NCBI GenBank assembly: GCA_001839685.1
Contig: MLAK01001204.1
Span: forward strand, 78,125-142,124
Reading direction: 5' to 3'
Length of the DNA stretch: 64,000 nucleotides
From: Tritrichomonas foetus
Taxonomy: Eukaryota; Parabasalia; Tritrichomonadida; Tritrichomonadidae
The notes beneath the pieces were generated by a model. The model was not told where the DNA came from. It was given only the letters and a program-made list of their open reading frames with translations, and made no database searches. Both the position numbers and the translations under genes were made by a program. Positions 29,654 through 39,406 of the stretch are shown here, piece by piece; the first letter of the stretch is position 1; every line of letters begins with the position of its first letter.

Positions 29654-30154
29654 AGCACTTATTTGAATCTGTTTTATTGAATAAATATTATCACTTATAT
29701 TATGTTTAATTAAAGATTGACTTTATTTTGATTGAAAATAATGATAGCTCTTATTGTAACTATGAGTTTATCCATAATTAGCCCATAACATATTACTATA
29801 CTGTTTCATCGACAATTTATTCTGTATTACGAAAATCCGAGATGATTTTCTGGTTTATTTTTTGAATAGATAAATTTAGGTTTAATTGTATTAATTTAAT
29901 CCAATGTTTTTTAACATTAATGAACAAATATCTGCACGAAAAATGAAAGATTTAATATTTTTCATGCATATCGGATCAAATCAATTGATGAATTTAATAA
30001 TACAAGTTTGAATTTTCAATTCTAATGATTAAATTCAAAGGTAAATTCTAATTATATAAGTGTTATGGTGGTAAGAATTGGAAATTCGGCCCGAATTGAT
30101 GACTATAGCGGTTATGGTCAAAATAAATGAGCTTTTAACAACTTTCAAGGTGTT
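29654..30154. other. Spacer before the karyopherin gene
   Basis: 501 bp of AT-rich DNA between two rightward genes. The end holds TTTTAACAACTTTCAAGG just before the ATG at 30155, including a TTTCA element. No gene, repeat or terminal inverted repeat is recognised. Confidence 0.4.
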
Positions 30155-33100
30155 ATGAATCAAGATCCGAAAGTCTTAGTTGAAAATTTGATCATGGCAT
30201 CTGTATCAAACAATACTCAAGCTATTAATAAAGCAGGAAATGTGCTCCTCGATTTTATTAAAACTCCAATATCAATACCAACATTTGTCAATATAATAAA
30301 ATTTCCAAAAAATCCAACTATCTATCATGCATCATATCTGTATTTAGAAAAATCTATTATTTTTCATTGGGAAACTTTCGATGAAAATCAAATATTAGAA
30401 ATACAAAATTTGATAATTGAACTTATAAAAACACAAGATGACAATATTTGTTTTAGAAACTGTTGTAAACTAATTCAATTTATTCTAAAAAATTGCGAAA
30501 AGATTGGATTTCCAAGTTTATTTGCTTTTTTAAATGAACCAGTTTCTTCACAAGAACAAGCACTTTCTCGTGTTCACTTGTATTCGGGTGTTATTGAATT
30601 TCTACCACAAGATTTTGTTATAGACAACTGCGCATCTATCTACAACTTTGCTTTATTTGGTTTTAATTACAAAATCAGTGAAAATAACCCAAATGAAAAT
30701 AATATGGCTGAACCAAATTTGAATATAAATAGTTTTAGTCAAGAAGATATTTATACAGAATCTTTTCATATTGCAAGTAAACTTGCACAAATAACAAATA
30801 ACCCTCAATATGTCATAAACCATCTGGAGTTAATTCTCAATTTAATATCACCAAATATTGCAGAGTCAAATTTTGTTTTAATTTTCAAAGAGATTTGGGA
30901 TCTTAGTGATTTATTGATTGAAATTCAAGAAATAATGGTGTATTTAATCAATTTTGCATTTAGAATAGTCACTTCTGAAGAATTTACACCATATCTGAGA
31001 AATTATGCACTTTCTGCAATGTTTCCCATATTGAATGTAAATGAATTGCCTCCTGACCAAGTTTATATCTTATTAATAAAATCATTTGAGATTTCTGTCG
31101 CAATTATTGTTTCAGAACCTAATAATATTCAATACTCTCCAAATCCAATGATTGAACCTTTGAAAAATATCTATCCAGAAGAAACAATCTCCAAAATGAT
31201 TCTTGATATCATTCAAAAAGAAATTAATTCCAATGACACAGCTCATATAATTGCTGCAATTTTCTTAATGATTGATTTTCAACGCTACTTATCAGATTTT
31301 TTTTTGCAAAATGAAGATTTTTTCTCACAAATTTTAATAAATTTGCTTTCAAATAGTTCACATTTTCAAATTCAACTTGCTGTACTTATTTTTCTTCAAA
31401 ATTCAGAAAACCCACTTTCATTTTCTTTCCCAAAAGTTTGTCATGTGCTTTTCCCTTTAATTTTTCATCATGATGAATGTTTTGCTAATCAAGCTTTGAA
31501 TGCATTCAGACATTTTTTTCAGGCAAATGAGGTGAATATATCGCAATCACTTTCTTTGCACCTATTTGAAATTGTTTGGGAAAGTCGTTCAATTAATCTT
31601 GAAAATAATCCTGGAAACTTCTTTGAACTTATTTTTTGTCTTACACTAAATAGCTTCGATTTATTGAATGATAATATCCTTCAGGAATTGTTTAGTTATG
31701 TTGTCAATTTTTCAGATTCATTCAAAATAGAATTTCCCATTGTATTATCATCATTAAAGATTGGAATTTTATTTTTAATGAACAATGATGAATATAATGA
31801 AGTTTTGATCCCAATTATTAATAATATGATTTGCAAAGTTCTTAATTTTGATGATATAACATATTATTTATCAATTTTCAACTATTTATATTTATTTATT
31901 CATCTTCTTAAATATCAATCACATGAGTATTTACGTTCAATTGATAAACTTGTTATAGAAAAAGTGATACAATATGATAATGAATTATGTATTCGAGCTG
32001 GATGTGTGATCATCAAATATTGGAATTGTGCCCAAATTAAACCAGTTATATTTCCAAGATTATGGAAACTAATTATCAAATCCAAACAAGAAAATTACGA
32101 TGATGACGATGATGATATCAGTGATGATCATCCATTATTTTGTATCAAATTTTTGGCAAAATATCTTGAACCTCAAGAAGGAATAATGTTAATTCAAACT
32201 CTTATTGAATTTCATTTAAATAATAATCTAGCAGCAAGTTTATCACTTTACTCACTAATCAAGCATTCGCAAGAAGAAAACCATGGAAATATTGTTTCTA
32301 TACTTTCTAATTTAATTTTACAATCGATGAAAAATAACTATAGTTATTTTGATCAAATATGCCAACTTTTTACATATGTATTTTGTTGGAAATCTGATGT
32401 TTCATATAAATTTGCAAATGACATTTTCTCACCTTTTATTCAAATTTATCCTTCAGTTAGTGTTCTAACTAAAGATACTATCATTGGAGTTTTTTGTGAT
32501 ATGATAACATATGATAAAATTCTGAATGAAGATAGATATCTAAAATTGACTGAATTAAGTGTTCAAGCAATTTTAAATGAATCACTCACTATTCAAGAAA
32601 TGCACAATTGTTGCTTTTTATTAAATATTATTTTACGGAAACATAAAGAAATAATTTTCACAATTTCAGAAAAACTTCTTGAACTCCTTCAAAAGCTTGG
32701 AAACTTATTTGTTCATCTTGAACAACAAAGTGTAGAGGATAACAACATCAATGATAATTTGTTGGATAATGTGGCTTCTCTAGTTTTAAATATTATTACT
32801 TTAATTCCAATTAATGTAATTCCTCAGTGTGGAAATCAAATTGATGAATATTTAGCTTTTTCTGTATCGAGATTTCCAACACAAGATAAAACAGAAATTG
32901 TGCCAATGTTGACAAATATGATTGGATTTGTTCAAAATCTACAAAATAATAAAATTGGATTATCAGCAAATGCAACACTTGTATTAGCACTTGCTTTTAC
33001 TCGATTTTTAATGCTGGGGAAAAGGAGAAGATGCCAAATAAAGATCGAGGAAGAAACTATTGCTTCTTCTGTTAGGATCTTGAAATTATTCATGTCAAAT

Positions 33101-33187
33101 GAAGGCATTTCTAATAAGATTCAAGAAATTTTTTCTAATAATTCATCATCTGCTAAAATTTTAAAAATGTACTTTAATAAATATTAA
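30155..33187 (+). CDS. Importin-beta superfamily karyopherin (importin-7/8-like)
   Basis: 1010 residues of helical repeats. Residues 1-110 resemble the importin-beta N-terminal domain: MASVSNNTQAINKAGNVLLD, then IYHASYLYLEKSIIFHW, then ILEIQNLIIELI, the order found in importin-7/8 and Sxm1/Nmd5. The rest is HEAT-like, with a strongly acidic loop YDDDDDDISDDH near residue 650. Importins of this type bind Ran-GTP and carry ribosomal proteins and histones. The gene ends convergently with the armadillo gene at 33282, with 94 bp between. The importin-7/8 subclass is inferred from build and not from a unique motif. Confidence 0.7.
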   Translation: MNQDPKVLVENLIMASVSNNTQAINKAGNVLLDFIKTPISIPTFVNIIKFPKNPTIYHASYLYLEKSIIFHWETFDENQILEIQNLIIELIKTQDDNICFRNCCKLIQFILKNCEKIGFPSLFAFLNEPVSSQEQALSRVHLYSGVIEFLPQDFVIDNCASIYNFALFGFNYKISENNPNENNMAEPNLNINSFSQEDIYTESFHIASKLAQITNNPQYVINHLELILNLISPNIAESNFVLIFKEIWDLSDLLIEIQEIMVYLINFAFRIVTSEEFTPYLRNYALSAMFPILNVNELPPDQVYILLIKSFEISVAIIVSEPNNIQYSPNPMIEPLKNIYPEETISKMILDIIQKEINSNDTAHIIAAIFLMIDFQRYLSDFFLQNEDFFSQILINLLSNSSHFQIQLAVLIFLQNSENPLSFSFPKVCHVLFPLIFHHDECFANQALNAFRHFFQANEVNISQSLSLHLFEIVWESRSINLENNPGNFFELIFCLTLNSFDLLNDNILQELFSYVVNFSDSFKIEFPIVLSSLKIGILFLMNNDEYNEVLIPIINNMICKVLNFDDITYYLSIFNYLYLFIHLLKYQSHEYLRSIDKLVIEKVIQYDNELCIRAGCVIIKYWNCAQIKPVIFPRLWKLIIKSKQENYDDDDDDISDDHPLFCIKFLAKYLEPQEGIMLIQTLIEFHLNNNLAASLSLYSLIKHSQEENHGNIVSILSNLILQSMKNNYSYFDQICQLFTYVFCWKSDVSYKFANDIFSPFIQIYPSVSVLTKDTIIGVFCDMITYDKILNEDRYLKLTELSVQAILNESLTIQEMHNCCFLLNIILRKHKEIIFTISEKLLELLQKLGNLFVHLEQQSVEDNNINDNLLDNVASLVLNIITLIPINVIPQCGNQIDEYLAFSVSRFPTQDKTEIVPMLTNMIGFVQNLQNNKIGLSANATLVLALAFTRFLMLGKRRRCQIKIEEETIASSVRILKLFMSNEGISNKIQEIFSNNSSSAKILKMYFNKY

Positions 33188-33281
33188 ATTGATAATATCT
33201 GTATTTTAACAACTTTCAGAAACATTTTTTAAAATATTAGTCAAGAAAAAGATTGATTTTGAACAAACAAAATATAAAAGA

Positions 33282-34739
33282 TTATGGAGAATTTTCGAAA
33301 AAATTATTTGCAATCGCAACTATTTCTGTTGAAATAGAAGAAATTGGATAAGTTTCATTATGAATGAGAAATTCTATAGATTCTATCAACAAAGTTGCTG
33401 TAAACATAGCTTTGAGTAATTGAGAATTGTTTTCAATCATTCCTTTCTGAATTATTTGATAAATTAGCACTGTAATTCGTTCCAATGCATCATCTGGAAT
33501 TGATTCATATATTTGGCCAACAATGTCAAAGAAATTGTTTCGTAGATAAAAGTCTATGTGTTCACTTGTTGAATGTTTTATTATTTCCAAAATTGCGCAA
33601 ATTGCACAAATCATCATATCAAATTGCTTTTTACTATGTAAAATATTCATTAAAAGATCATCAACACCATTTTGACTCAAAATATTCACCCCATCATTTC
33701 CACATGCTGCAATTTCACCAAGAATATCGATTGAATAACAAGCAGACACATTATCATAACACTCGTGATCAAAATCACTCGCAGAAGTACAAACAGAGTC
33801 ACACAGGGAAGAATTATCCCCAAGAGAAAAAGTATTTAAAATATTATTCAAAGTGTCTTCGCATTCATTATTCACATGATGATTAGAATTATTAATGATA
33901 TTTTTATTATTGAATGATAATGATGCACAGAAAAGAACAAAAGGAAGGAGATTATTAGAAACGATAACAGTAAGAGAATCATGTGTTTGTGAAGCTAGTT
34001 GTCTTAAAATTCTCAATTCTAAGATCCGCTCTTGCGGACATGATGGAGGTGATTGAAAAACTGTAATTAATTGTGAATGATAGGCAATTTTTTGAATGAG
34101 AGCTTTATTTACGGAAATTAAATTGAAAATAAATTCCAAACAAGTAAATCGAACAGAGGGTCTTAAACCAGATCGAGCTAATTTGAAAATTTTAGGTAAA
34201 AAACCCGATAAAAATTCGATGCAATGCTTTTCTTCATGAACTGCAAAAGACGATAGAAAGTGAATGTTGATTTCAAGATTATATGCGTTTTTTTTTAATA
34301 ACGATTTGATTGGGAATTCTTTAAAACGATCTAAAATATATTTGGCGGATTGTACATTTGACTTAATGATAATAATTAAGGAATTAATTGAATGGATTGA
34401 ATGCAAATAGTTCAAAAACACGGAAATGAATTCTTGTTGTGAAAAAATTTCGGTATTGAATTCTTCATTAAACATTAAAATCTTTTCAATTAAAATTAAA
34501 GATTTTTCAATAATTTCTGGATTATTTGATTTCATGGCTTTCAAAAGAACAAAGGATTGCTGAAAAGTAATTACAACTACTGATTTTTCACAGAAATTGT
34601 AAAGACCCTCAATTCCTTCAAAAACTGTATTTGGATCATCCATCAGATGAAAAAATGGATCAACATCATCTGCTCTTGACAAGTTGTATTTTATAGATGT
34701 TGGTGCGTTTGTACGATCCGATCTGCGCAGATCGCGCAT
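33282..34739 (-). CDS. Armadillo/importin-alpha-like repeat protein (copy 2)
   Basis: 485 residues from the first ATG at 34739-34737. The frame is open to 34811 but holds only TTG codons upstream. It opens with a basic stretch MRDLRRSDRTN and continues as helical repeats (SIHSINSLIIIIKSNVQ; RPSVRFTCLEFIFNLISV; ACYSIDILGEIAACGNDGV), an importin-alpha/ARM-like pattern. An acidic, Asn/His-rich loop lies near residues 300-340. Build and length match the proteins at 17473 and 47492. The function is unproven. Confidence 0.68.
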   Translation of the reverse strand: MRDLRRSDRTNAPTSIKYNLSRADDVDPFFHLMDDPNTVFEGIEGLYNFCEKSVVVITFQQSFVLLKAMKSNNPEIIEKSLILIEKILMFNEEFNTEIFSQQEFISVFLNYLHSIHSINSLIIIIKSNVQSAKYILDRFKEFPIKSLLKKNAYNLEINIHFLSSFAVHEEKHCIEFLSGFLPKIFKLARSGLRPSVRFTCLEFIFNLISVNKALIQKIAYHSQLITVFQSPPSCPQERILELRILRQLASQTHDSLTVIVSNNLLPFVLFCASLSFNNKNIINNSNHHVNNECEDTLNNILNTFSLGDNSSLCDSVCTSASDFDHECYDNVSACYSIDILGEIAACGNDGVNILSQNGVDDLLMNILHSKKQFDMMICAICAILEIIKHSTSEHIDFYLRNNFFDIVGQIYESIPDDALERITVLIYQIIQKGMIENNSQLLKAMFTATLLIESIEFLIHNETYPISSISTEIVAIANNFFENSP

Positions 34740-35182
34740 AATTTCTCTTTGGTAATCAAGATTTACTTGCGATTTCAATTGAGAATGATATGTCAACAAT
34801 TTGTCACTATTTTATCATGGCCGGGCCATTTATTAATTGAATTTTAATGTTTTAATAATTGGTTGATTTTCTCAGTGATAGACAAATTATTCGCTGACAT
34901 TTTTATTCTTAATAAACAAACTATATAATTTTTCAATGATAGTTCCTTTTAAAACTCTAAATAAAAATCTCCCGCCTCACATGGATAATATTTTATTAAG
35001 GTTATGATATATTTCGTTTAAATATTATATATAAATTTTAAATTATATTTAAAAGATAAAATATATTTTTGACCTTTTTAATATTGAGATAAATATATTT
35101 TAGTTTCGATTTTATCCATTCTCAAAGCAAAATTTTATTTGATAAAAACCGCTTTCTCGATTAAATTTTTTCAGAATTCAAA
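34740..35182. promoter_or_regulatory. Divergent promoter region of armadillo copy 2 and the TM9 gene
   Basis: This 443-bp spacer ends in TTTTTCAGAATTCAAA before the ATG at 35183, with two TCA elements in the last 15 bases. The middle is extremely AT-rich. No gene is visible. Confidence 0.4.
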
Positions 35183-36886
35183 ATGCTTCTCTTTGTGATT
35201 TCCTTCTTTTCGATACATTATGAAAATTCTTTGTTTAAAAAAGGAGATACAGTTCCAGTTCAAATCAGTTCACTAACCAGTGAAAAACATCTTTTTCCAA
35301 TGTCATTAAATCAATTTTGTGATAATTTCGGAACAAACGAAACAGATTTTTCACTTGGAGCAAACCTAATAGGATATGAAACATATAAAAAAACATATGA
35401 TTTCATTTTTAATCTAAAACCGCAAAATTCTCAAAATGTTTTGATTTGTTCCAAAAATATGACAGCAAAAGATATTAATTATCTCTTTAATAATCAATAC
35501 AGATTCAATTTTAGAATAAATCGATTTAAAGTGAAAGATGAAGATGATATTTCAGGCCTAAAAATCATTCAAAATAGAAATTATGATTCAAGTATTATTA
35601 ATAATCATTTTTCAATCGAGATTCATTATAAAAATACCAATAGAACTAGTACTTATAAAATAGTAAAAGTAACAGGAATTGCTGAATCCAAATATAAAAC
35701 TCTTTTCATTCAAAAAGAAATGAATCTCAACAAATTTGAAAATCAAAAAATCGATTTTACTTTTAATGTAAAATTCATTGAAGATCAACTTTTAAAAGAT
35801 GAATTATATTCAACTACTTTCGAACAAAATTTGACTTTTATATTACTTTTAATTAATACATTTTGTATCATTTATATGGTTTTCTTCTTTTGTAATTTTA
35901 AGAACAATGAAACAAATTTAGATTTCGAAGAATATGAAGAAAATTCTTGGTATTTTGTTCGTGGTGACATTTTTCGTAATCCTAGAAGATTGCCACTTTT
36001 ATGTTCATTAAGTGGAATTGGATTTCAACTATTTTTTGTTGGATTGTTTGCATCTTTTTCTAAATATCCTAATGAAGCATCACTTGTGAATAGACTCATT
36101 TTCTACTTGATACTTTTATCTCCTTTATCCGGATTTATTTCAATTCGAATGTTTAAAATAGCAGATGGAACAGCATGGAGAAATTTGATCTCAATTAATG
36201 CTTTATTAGCACCAATTATTGTGTTGATATCTTTTATTTTATCACAATCATTGAATTTTGTGTTTCAGTCAGCAAAAATGTTGACTGTTCAAAATTTTTC
36301 TATTATTCTAGGTTGTATTTTATTACATATCATTTTATCAACGATTGGATCATTTTTTTCTTTAAAAATTGCAGTTCCTCAATTACCTTTTAAAGTTAAT
36401 TTAATTCCAAAGCAAATTGTTAAGCAGCCATTTTATCTACAAGGAATACCACGTTATTTAATTGTTGGATTTTATGTGTTTTTAAACTTATATTCCATTT
36501 TCAAAATTGTGCTAAAAATGAATAATAACATAAGTGAAATTATAATTTCTAAAGTATTTGGATTTGAATCATTAATGCTGATGTTTACTTCATCATTTAA
36601 TGTTACTTTATTTTATATGTTTCTTTCAATTAAAAAAGAGGATTACAGATGGTGGTGGAGTGCTTTTCTCGGTCCATCATTTTGCGGTGTATTTTATATT
36701 TTGTTGGCAGTTTATCAATATATATTTTATGAAAAAGGAAATATAGCTTCTCTTGTAATATATGCTTGTCAACATTTGATGATTGGCGGATCATTTTCAT
36801 TAACTGCTGGATTTTGCGGATTTTTTTCATGTTTTCTATTTTTATTGTCATATTATAATATATGTTTCAATTCTAGATTAAAATAA
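35183..36886 (+). CDS. TM9SF/EMP70 nonaspanin
   Basis: 567 residues. A hydrophobic signal peptide (1-14) is followed by a lumenal domain (~15-215) with the family's FCD-type run (SLNQFCDNFGTNETDF). The first membrane helix is at ~218-238. After it comes the signature WYFVRGDIFRNPRRLPLLC, corresponding to GWKLVHGDVFRPP, and then eight more helices to the end. Nonaspanins sit in Golgi and endosome membranes and help surface delivery of Gly-rich membrane segments and cell adhesion. The C-terminus SRLK replaces the usual KxD-type sorting tail. The length is close to the family norm. Confidence 0.94.
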   Translation: MLLFVISFFSIHYENSLFKKGDTVPVQISSLTSEKHLFPMSLNQFCDNFGTNETDFSLGANLIGYETYKKTYDFIFNLKPQNSQNVLICSKNMTAKDINYLFNNQYRFNFRINRFKVKDEDDISGLKIIQNRNYDSSIINNHFSIEIHYKNTNRTSTYKIVKVTGIAESKYKTLFIQKEMNLNKFENQKIDFTFNVKFIEDQLLKDELYSTTFEQNLTFILLLINTFCIIYMVFFFCNFKNNETNLDFEEYEENSWYFVRGDIFRNPRRLPLLCSLSGIGFQLFFVGLFASFSKYPNEASLVNRLIFYLILLSPLSGFISIRMFKIADGTAWRNLISINALLAPIIVLISFILSQSLNFVFQSAKMLTVQNFSIILGCILLHIILSTIGSFFSLKIAVPQLPFKVNLIPKQIVKQPFYLQGIPRYLIVGFYVFLNLYSIFKIVLKMNNNISEIIISKVFGFESLMLMFTSSFNVTLFYMFLSIKKEDYRWWWSAFLGPSFCGVFYILLAVYQYIFYEKGNIASLVIYACQHLMIGGSFSLTAGFCGFFSCFLFLLSYYNICFNSRLK

Positions 36887-37775
36887 ATGTCTATAACTTT
36901 TATTCTGATTTTTACCATTGAGTCCAACTATAGTTGATATATCAATGAATTTTTGTACACAATAATTTTGTATTGATATTTGATTTTTATATAAACATTG
37001 GGGAAATTATTTTATTGAATTGACACAATCACTAGTTCAGAATAATTGAGATCCATTTCAACTATTGTTAAATTCATTTGTTGATTTTTGAACATGATAA
37101 AAATTATCATTTATCCTTCGATTTTTTTGGGATTTCTCCGATCAAAAATTGATGAACATGCATTAAAAATATCATAAACAAATGTAAACCAAATTATCGT
37201 AATACATTTTGTTTTCCGTATATTTGATATCTTGCTGTTTTAAAACTCTTTATTAAAATATTAATATTTCGTGTCTATCGACAACAAATTATTATTTTTT
37301 GTGAATTCGATGATACTTCTAGAAAATTATCTTAAAACATGAATATATCTATATATTATATTTGAACTCTGAATTACCAACTCTGAAGCTATATGCATTT
37401 TTTTCGCCCACAATTCGAAGATGATTGTTCATTTTAGTTGCTGATGATAAATCAAGAATAAAATTTATTTAAAATTGTTTCTCATCGTTCAATTCACTAC
37501 TATTCGTTATCGGTAATTTACAAATGATCATCATTTATTTATATAAATTCACCATGTAATATACAAAATGCTGATAATATTATCTATTTATTAGCTTTTT
37601 ATGAATAATTCGTTGCATGAGTAAATTCTTCAAACATTAATTCATTAACAAGTTCGAAATCAAAGAATTAGGGAAAAGCATTTTTAGATCATTGAGCATT
37701 TAACTCAGTAAAAATTTTGTTTTTTGTTACATTCATCTGTTGAATGAATTATTTTCATAGGTTGATGTACCAATC
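36887..37775. other. Spacer left of the MITE
   Basis: 889 bp with no supported gene. All frames are closed often. It contains the 3' region of the TM9 gene and probably old, decayed DNA. No inverted terminal repeats were found other than those of the element at 37784. Confidence 0.4.
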
Positions 37776-37783
37776 AAAGAACA
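37776..37783 (+). repeat. Left 8-bp target duplication of the MITE
   Basis: AAAGAACA directly precedes the inverted repeat and is matched exactly by 38011-38018 after the other end. Confidence 0.75.
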
Positions 37784-38010
37784 TAGGGTTCGCGCTTATG
37801 CCCAAAATGATTTTGAAAATATTCGTGTTTTTCCCTGAGGAATTCGTATGAGAATTAGCTAGATTATCTATTCTATTCTATTAAAGATATATAACTTATA
37901 GCATACTTAGGAGGAGGGATTCTTAAGTTACAAAGATGCCTAATTTATTTTGATTTTTTTCAAACCTTGGGCATAATTTATGAAATCCTTGGGCAGAAGG
38001 GCGAACCCTA
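37784..38010. mobile_element. hAT-like miniature inverted-repeat element (MITE)
   Basis: This 227-bp element starts TAGGGTTCGCGCTTATGCCC. Its right end reads, inverted, TAGGGTTCGCCCTTCTGCCC, with two mismatches in 20. It is flanked by the 8-bp direct repeat AAAGAACA. The 8-bp duplication and a terminus of the form TAGGG fit the hAT superfamily. A second inverted copy of the TTATGCCCAAGG word occurs near the right end (37966-37977). There is no coding capacity. It lies 108 bp upstream of the glycosyltransferase ATG and could affect its promoter. Confidence 0.8.
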
Positions 38011-38018
38011 AAAGAACA
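38011..38018 (+). repeat. Right 8-bp target duplication of the MITE
   Basis: AAAGAACA follows the terminal CCCTA of the element and repeats 37776-37783 exactly. Confidence 0.75.
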
Positions 38019-38118
38019 TCAAATGCTTTTCTCAAATGTGTAAATGATCATAATCAAATAATGCTTTCAAAGTATATTTGGCCATCAAAACATTGCTAGT
38101 CAAAAAATGATCTAAAGT

Positions 38119-39114
38119 ATGGTTCAACAAAAGGATTGCTACCGTTCACCTTTTTCTTTCTATGTAACTGGGTTCATTTTTATTGTCCTCACTATTGTTG
38201 GAATTTCAGTCAGCATTTCGAAAAATAAAGCGATTAGTTTCATTTCAGATGTCGATTTTTTGTATTATCCCAAACGGGACATTCCGATTTACATCTGCAT
38301 AATATGCGTCACAAATAACTCACCACGAACACCAGCCCTTCTCCAGTCATGGGGAAACGACTTTTTATCAACAACTACGAATACTGTTCTCAAATTCGTT
38401 TCACGTGATCCAAATCCGCCCGATTATATGAAGGATATGAATCTATACTATTCAGCTGAACGACGGATGACAAATTTTCGTTATGTTTTTTATATGAATT
38501 ATTTATCGGCTCACGATTTCTATGAAAACTCAAATGCCTCCTGGTACGTCAGGACAACTTATGATTGCCTCGTCCACCTCGAGCGATTTTATGATTATAT
38601 GGATAATTTATCCAAAAAATATGATCCAAACAAGGATGTTGTTTTCAAGGGGAAAGTGGTCAGTAAACATGTGCCTAAGTACACCTACATACATGGGGGA
38701 TCTGGATGGATCATGTCTCGGGCTGCCGTTAAAAAATACTTGGATTTGGAACAAACAATGAAGACACTCTATGAAAATGCAGGACATGGTGATGATGTAA
38801 ATATTGTTAATTTTCCAAAACTTCTGAAAATGGATTTAGATGAAGTTGATGATGGCGCTTTTCTTGGATCACCTTTGAAAGATGAAGAATATAATGCTAC
38901 TCGTAATTTTGATTTCTCAGGCATCAAGCGGAAATGTCGTTTTACTAATGTTAAAGCTCAGAACCCAGTCCCTGCAAGCAAAATCATTTTTTTCCACAAT
39001 GGAAGGAAAAAAGACTACGTTTTTACAATTGGAAAGAAAATGTTAGATATGGCTCCACCAAATATTCGCTTTCAAAGTACGCATCACTACTCAGAACTTT
39101 GTACCGTTAACTAA
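38119..39114 (+). CDS. Type II membrane glycosyltransferase, GT31/fringe-like
   Basis: 331 residues. A short cytoplasmic N-terminus is followed by one membrane anchor (~13-33) and a lumenal domain. The Golgi beta-glycosyltransferase pattern is seen: PIYICIICVTNNSPRTPALL at the fold start, SWYVRTTYDCLVHLERFYDY at the metal-site position, YIHGGSGWIMSRAAVKKYL matching the GGAGY.LS.EAL block, and HGDDVNIVNF matching the EDV.IG block. At the DxD position the usual DDD is replaced by TYD, so metal binding is unclear. Family-level call only; donor and acceptor are unknown. Confidence 0.72.
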   Translation: MVQQKDCYRSPFSFYVTGFIFIVLTIVGISVSISKNKAISFISDVDFLYYPKRDIPIYICIICVTNNSPRTPALLQSWGNDFLSTTTNTVLKFVSRDPNPPDYMKDMNLYYSAERRMTNFRYVFYMNYLSAHDFYENSNASWYVRTTYDCLVHLERFYDYMDNLSKKYDPNKDVVFKGKVVSKHVPKYTYIHGGSGWIMSRAAVKKYLDLEQTMKTLYENAGHGDDVNIVNFPKLLKMDLDEVDDGAFLGSPLKDEEYNATRNFDFSGIKRKCRFTNVKAQNPVPASKIIFFHNGRKKDYVFTIGKKMLDMAPPNIRFQSTHHYSELCTVN

Positions 39115-39190
39115 TTCATGTTTTTAAATATATATTTATTATATTTTAATCTTCATTTTTTCTTTTTGTGTACTTGAGAGACATTTCAAA

Positions 39191-39241
39191 ATGAATCATT
39201 CAAAGAAATGAATTATTTAAAGAAATGAATCATTTAAAGAA
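39191..39241 (+). repeat. Three tandem 17-bp units
   Basis: ATGAATCATTTAAAGAA occurs three times head to tail (39191, 39208 and 39225) with single-base variants. It lies in the convergent spacer between the glycosyltransferase and TOR genes and is not coding. Confidence 0.85.
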
Positions 39242-39406
39242 TGGTTGATTCCAGAGAAATATAAATTGTCTTCATAATGCAGAGTCATTTTTACAGATAA
39301 ACTAATATGCATTGATGGAAACAATATAAATGCTATTATTTGACCAAAGAACAAATTACAATATGAGTTCAAGTGATAATATAATATTTACTAGTAAAAA
39401 CAATAA

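Noticed and set aside
33282..34799. Start of armadillo copy 2 at 34799
   Set aside because: The codon there is TTG; the first ATG in frame is at 34739. The same reasoning moved the starts at 28781, 46180 and 48937.
37784..38010. The TAGGGTTCGC word as part of a tRNA T-loop
   Set aside because: No cloverleaf can be built around it, and the word is mirrored at the other end beside an 8-bp duplication, which fits a transposon end.
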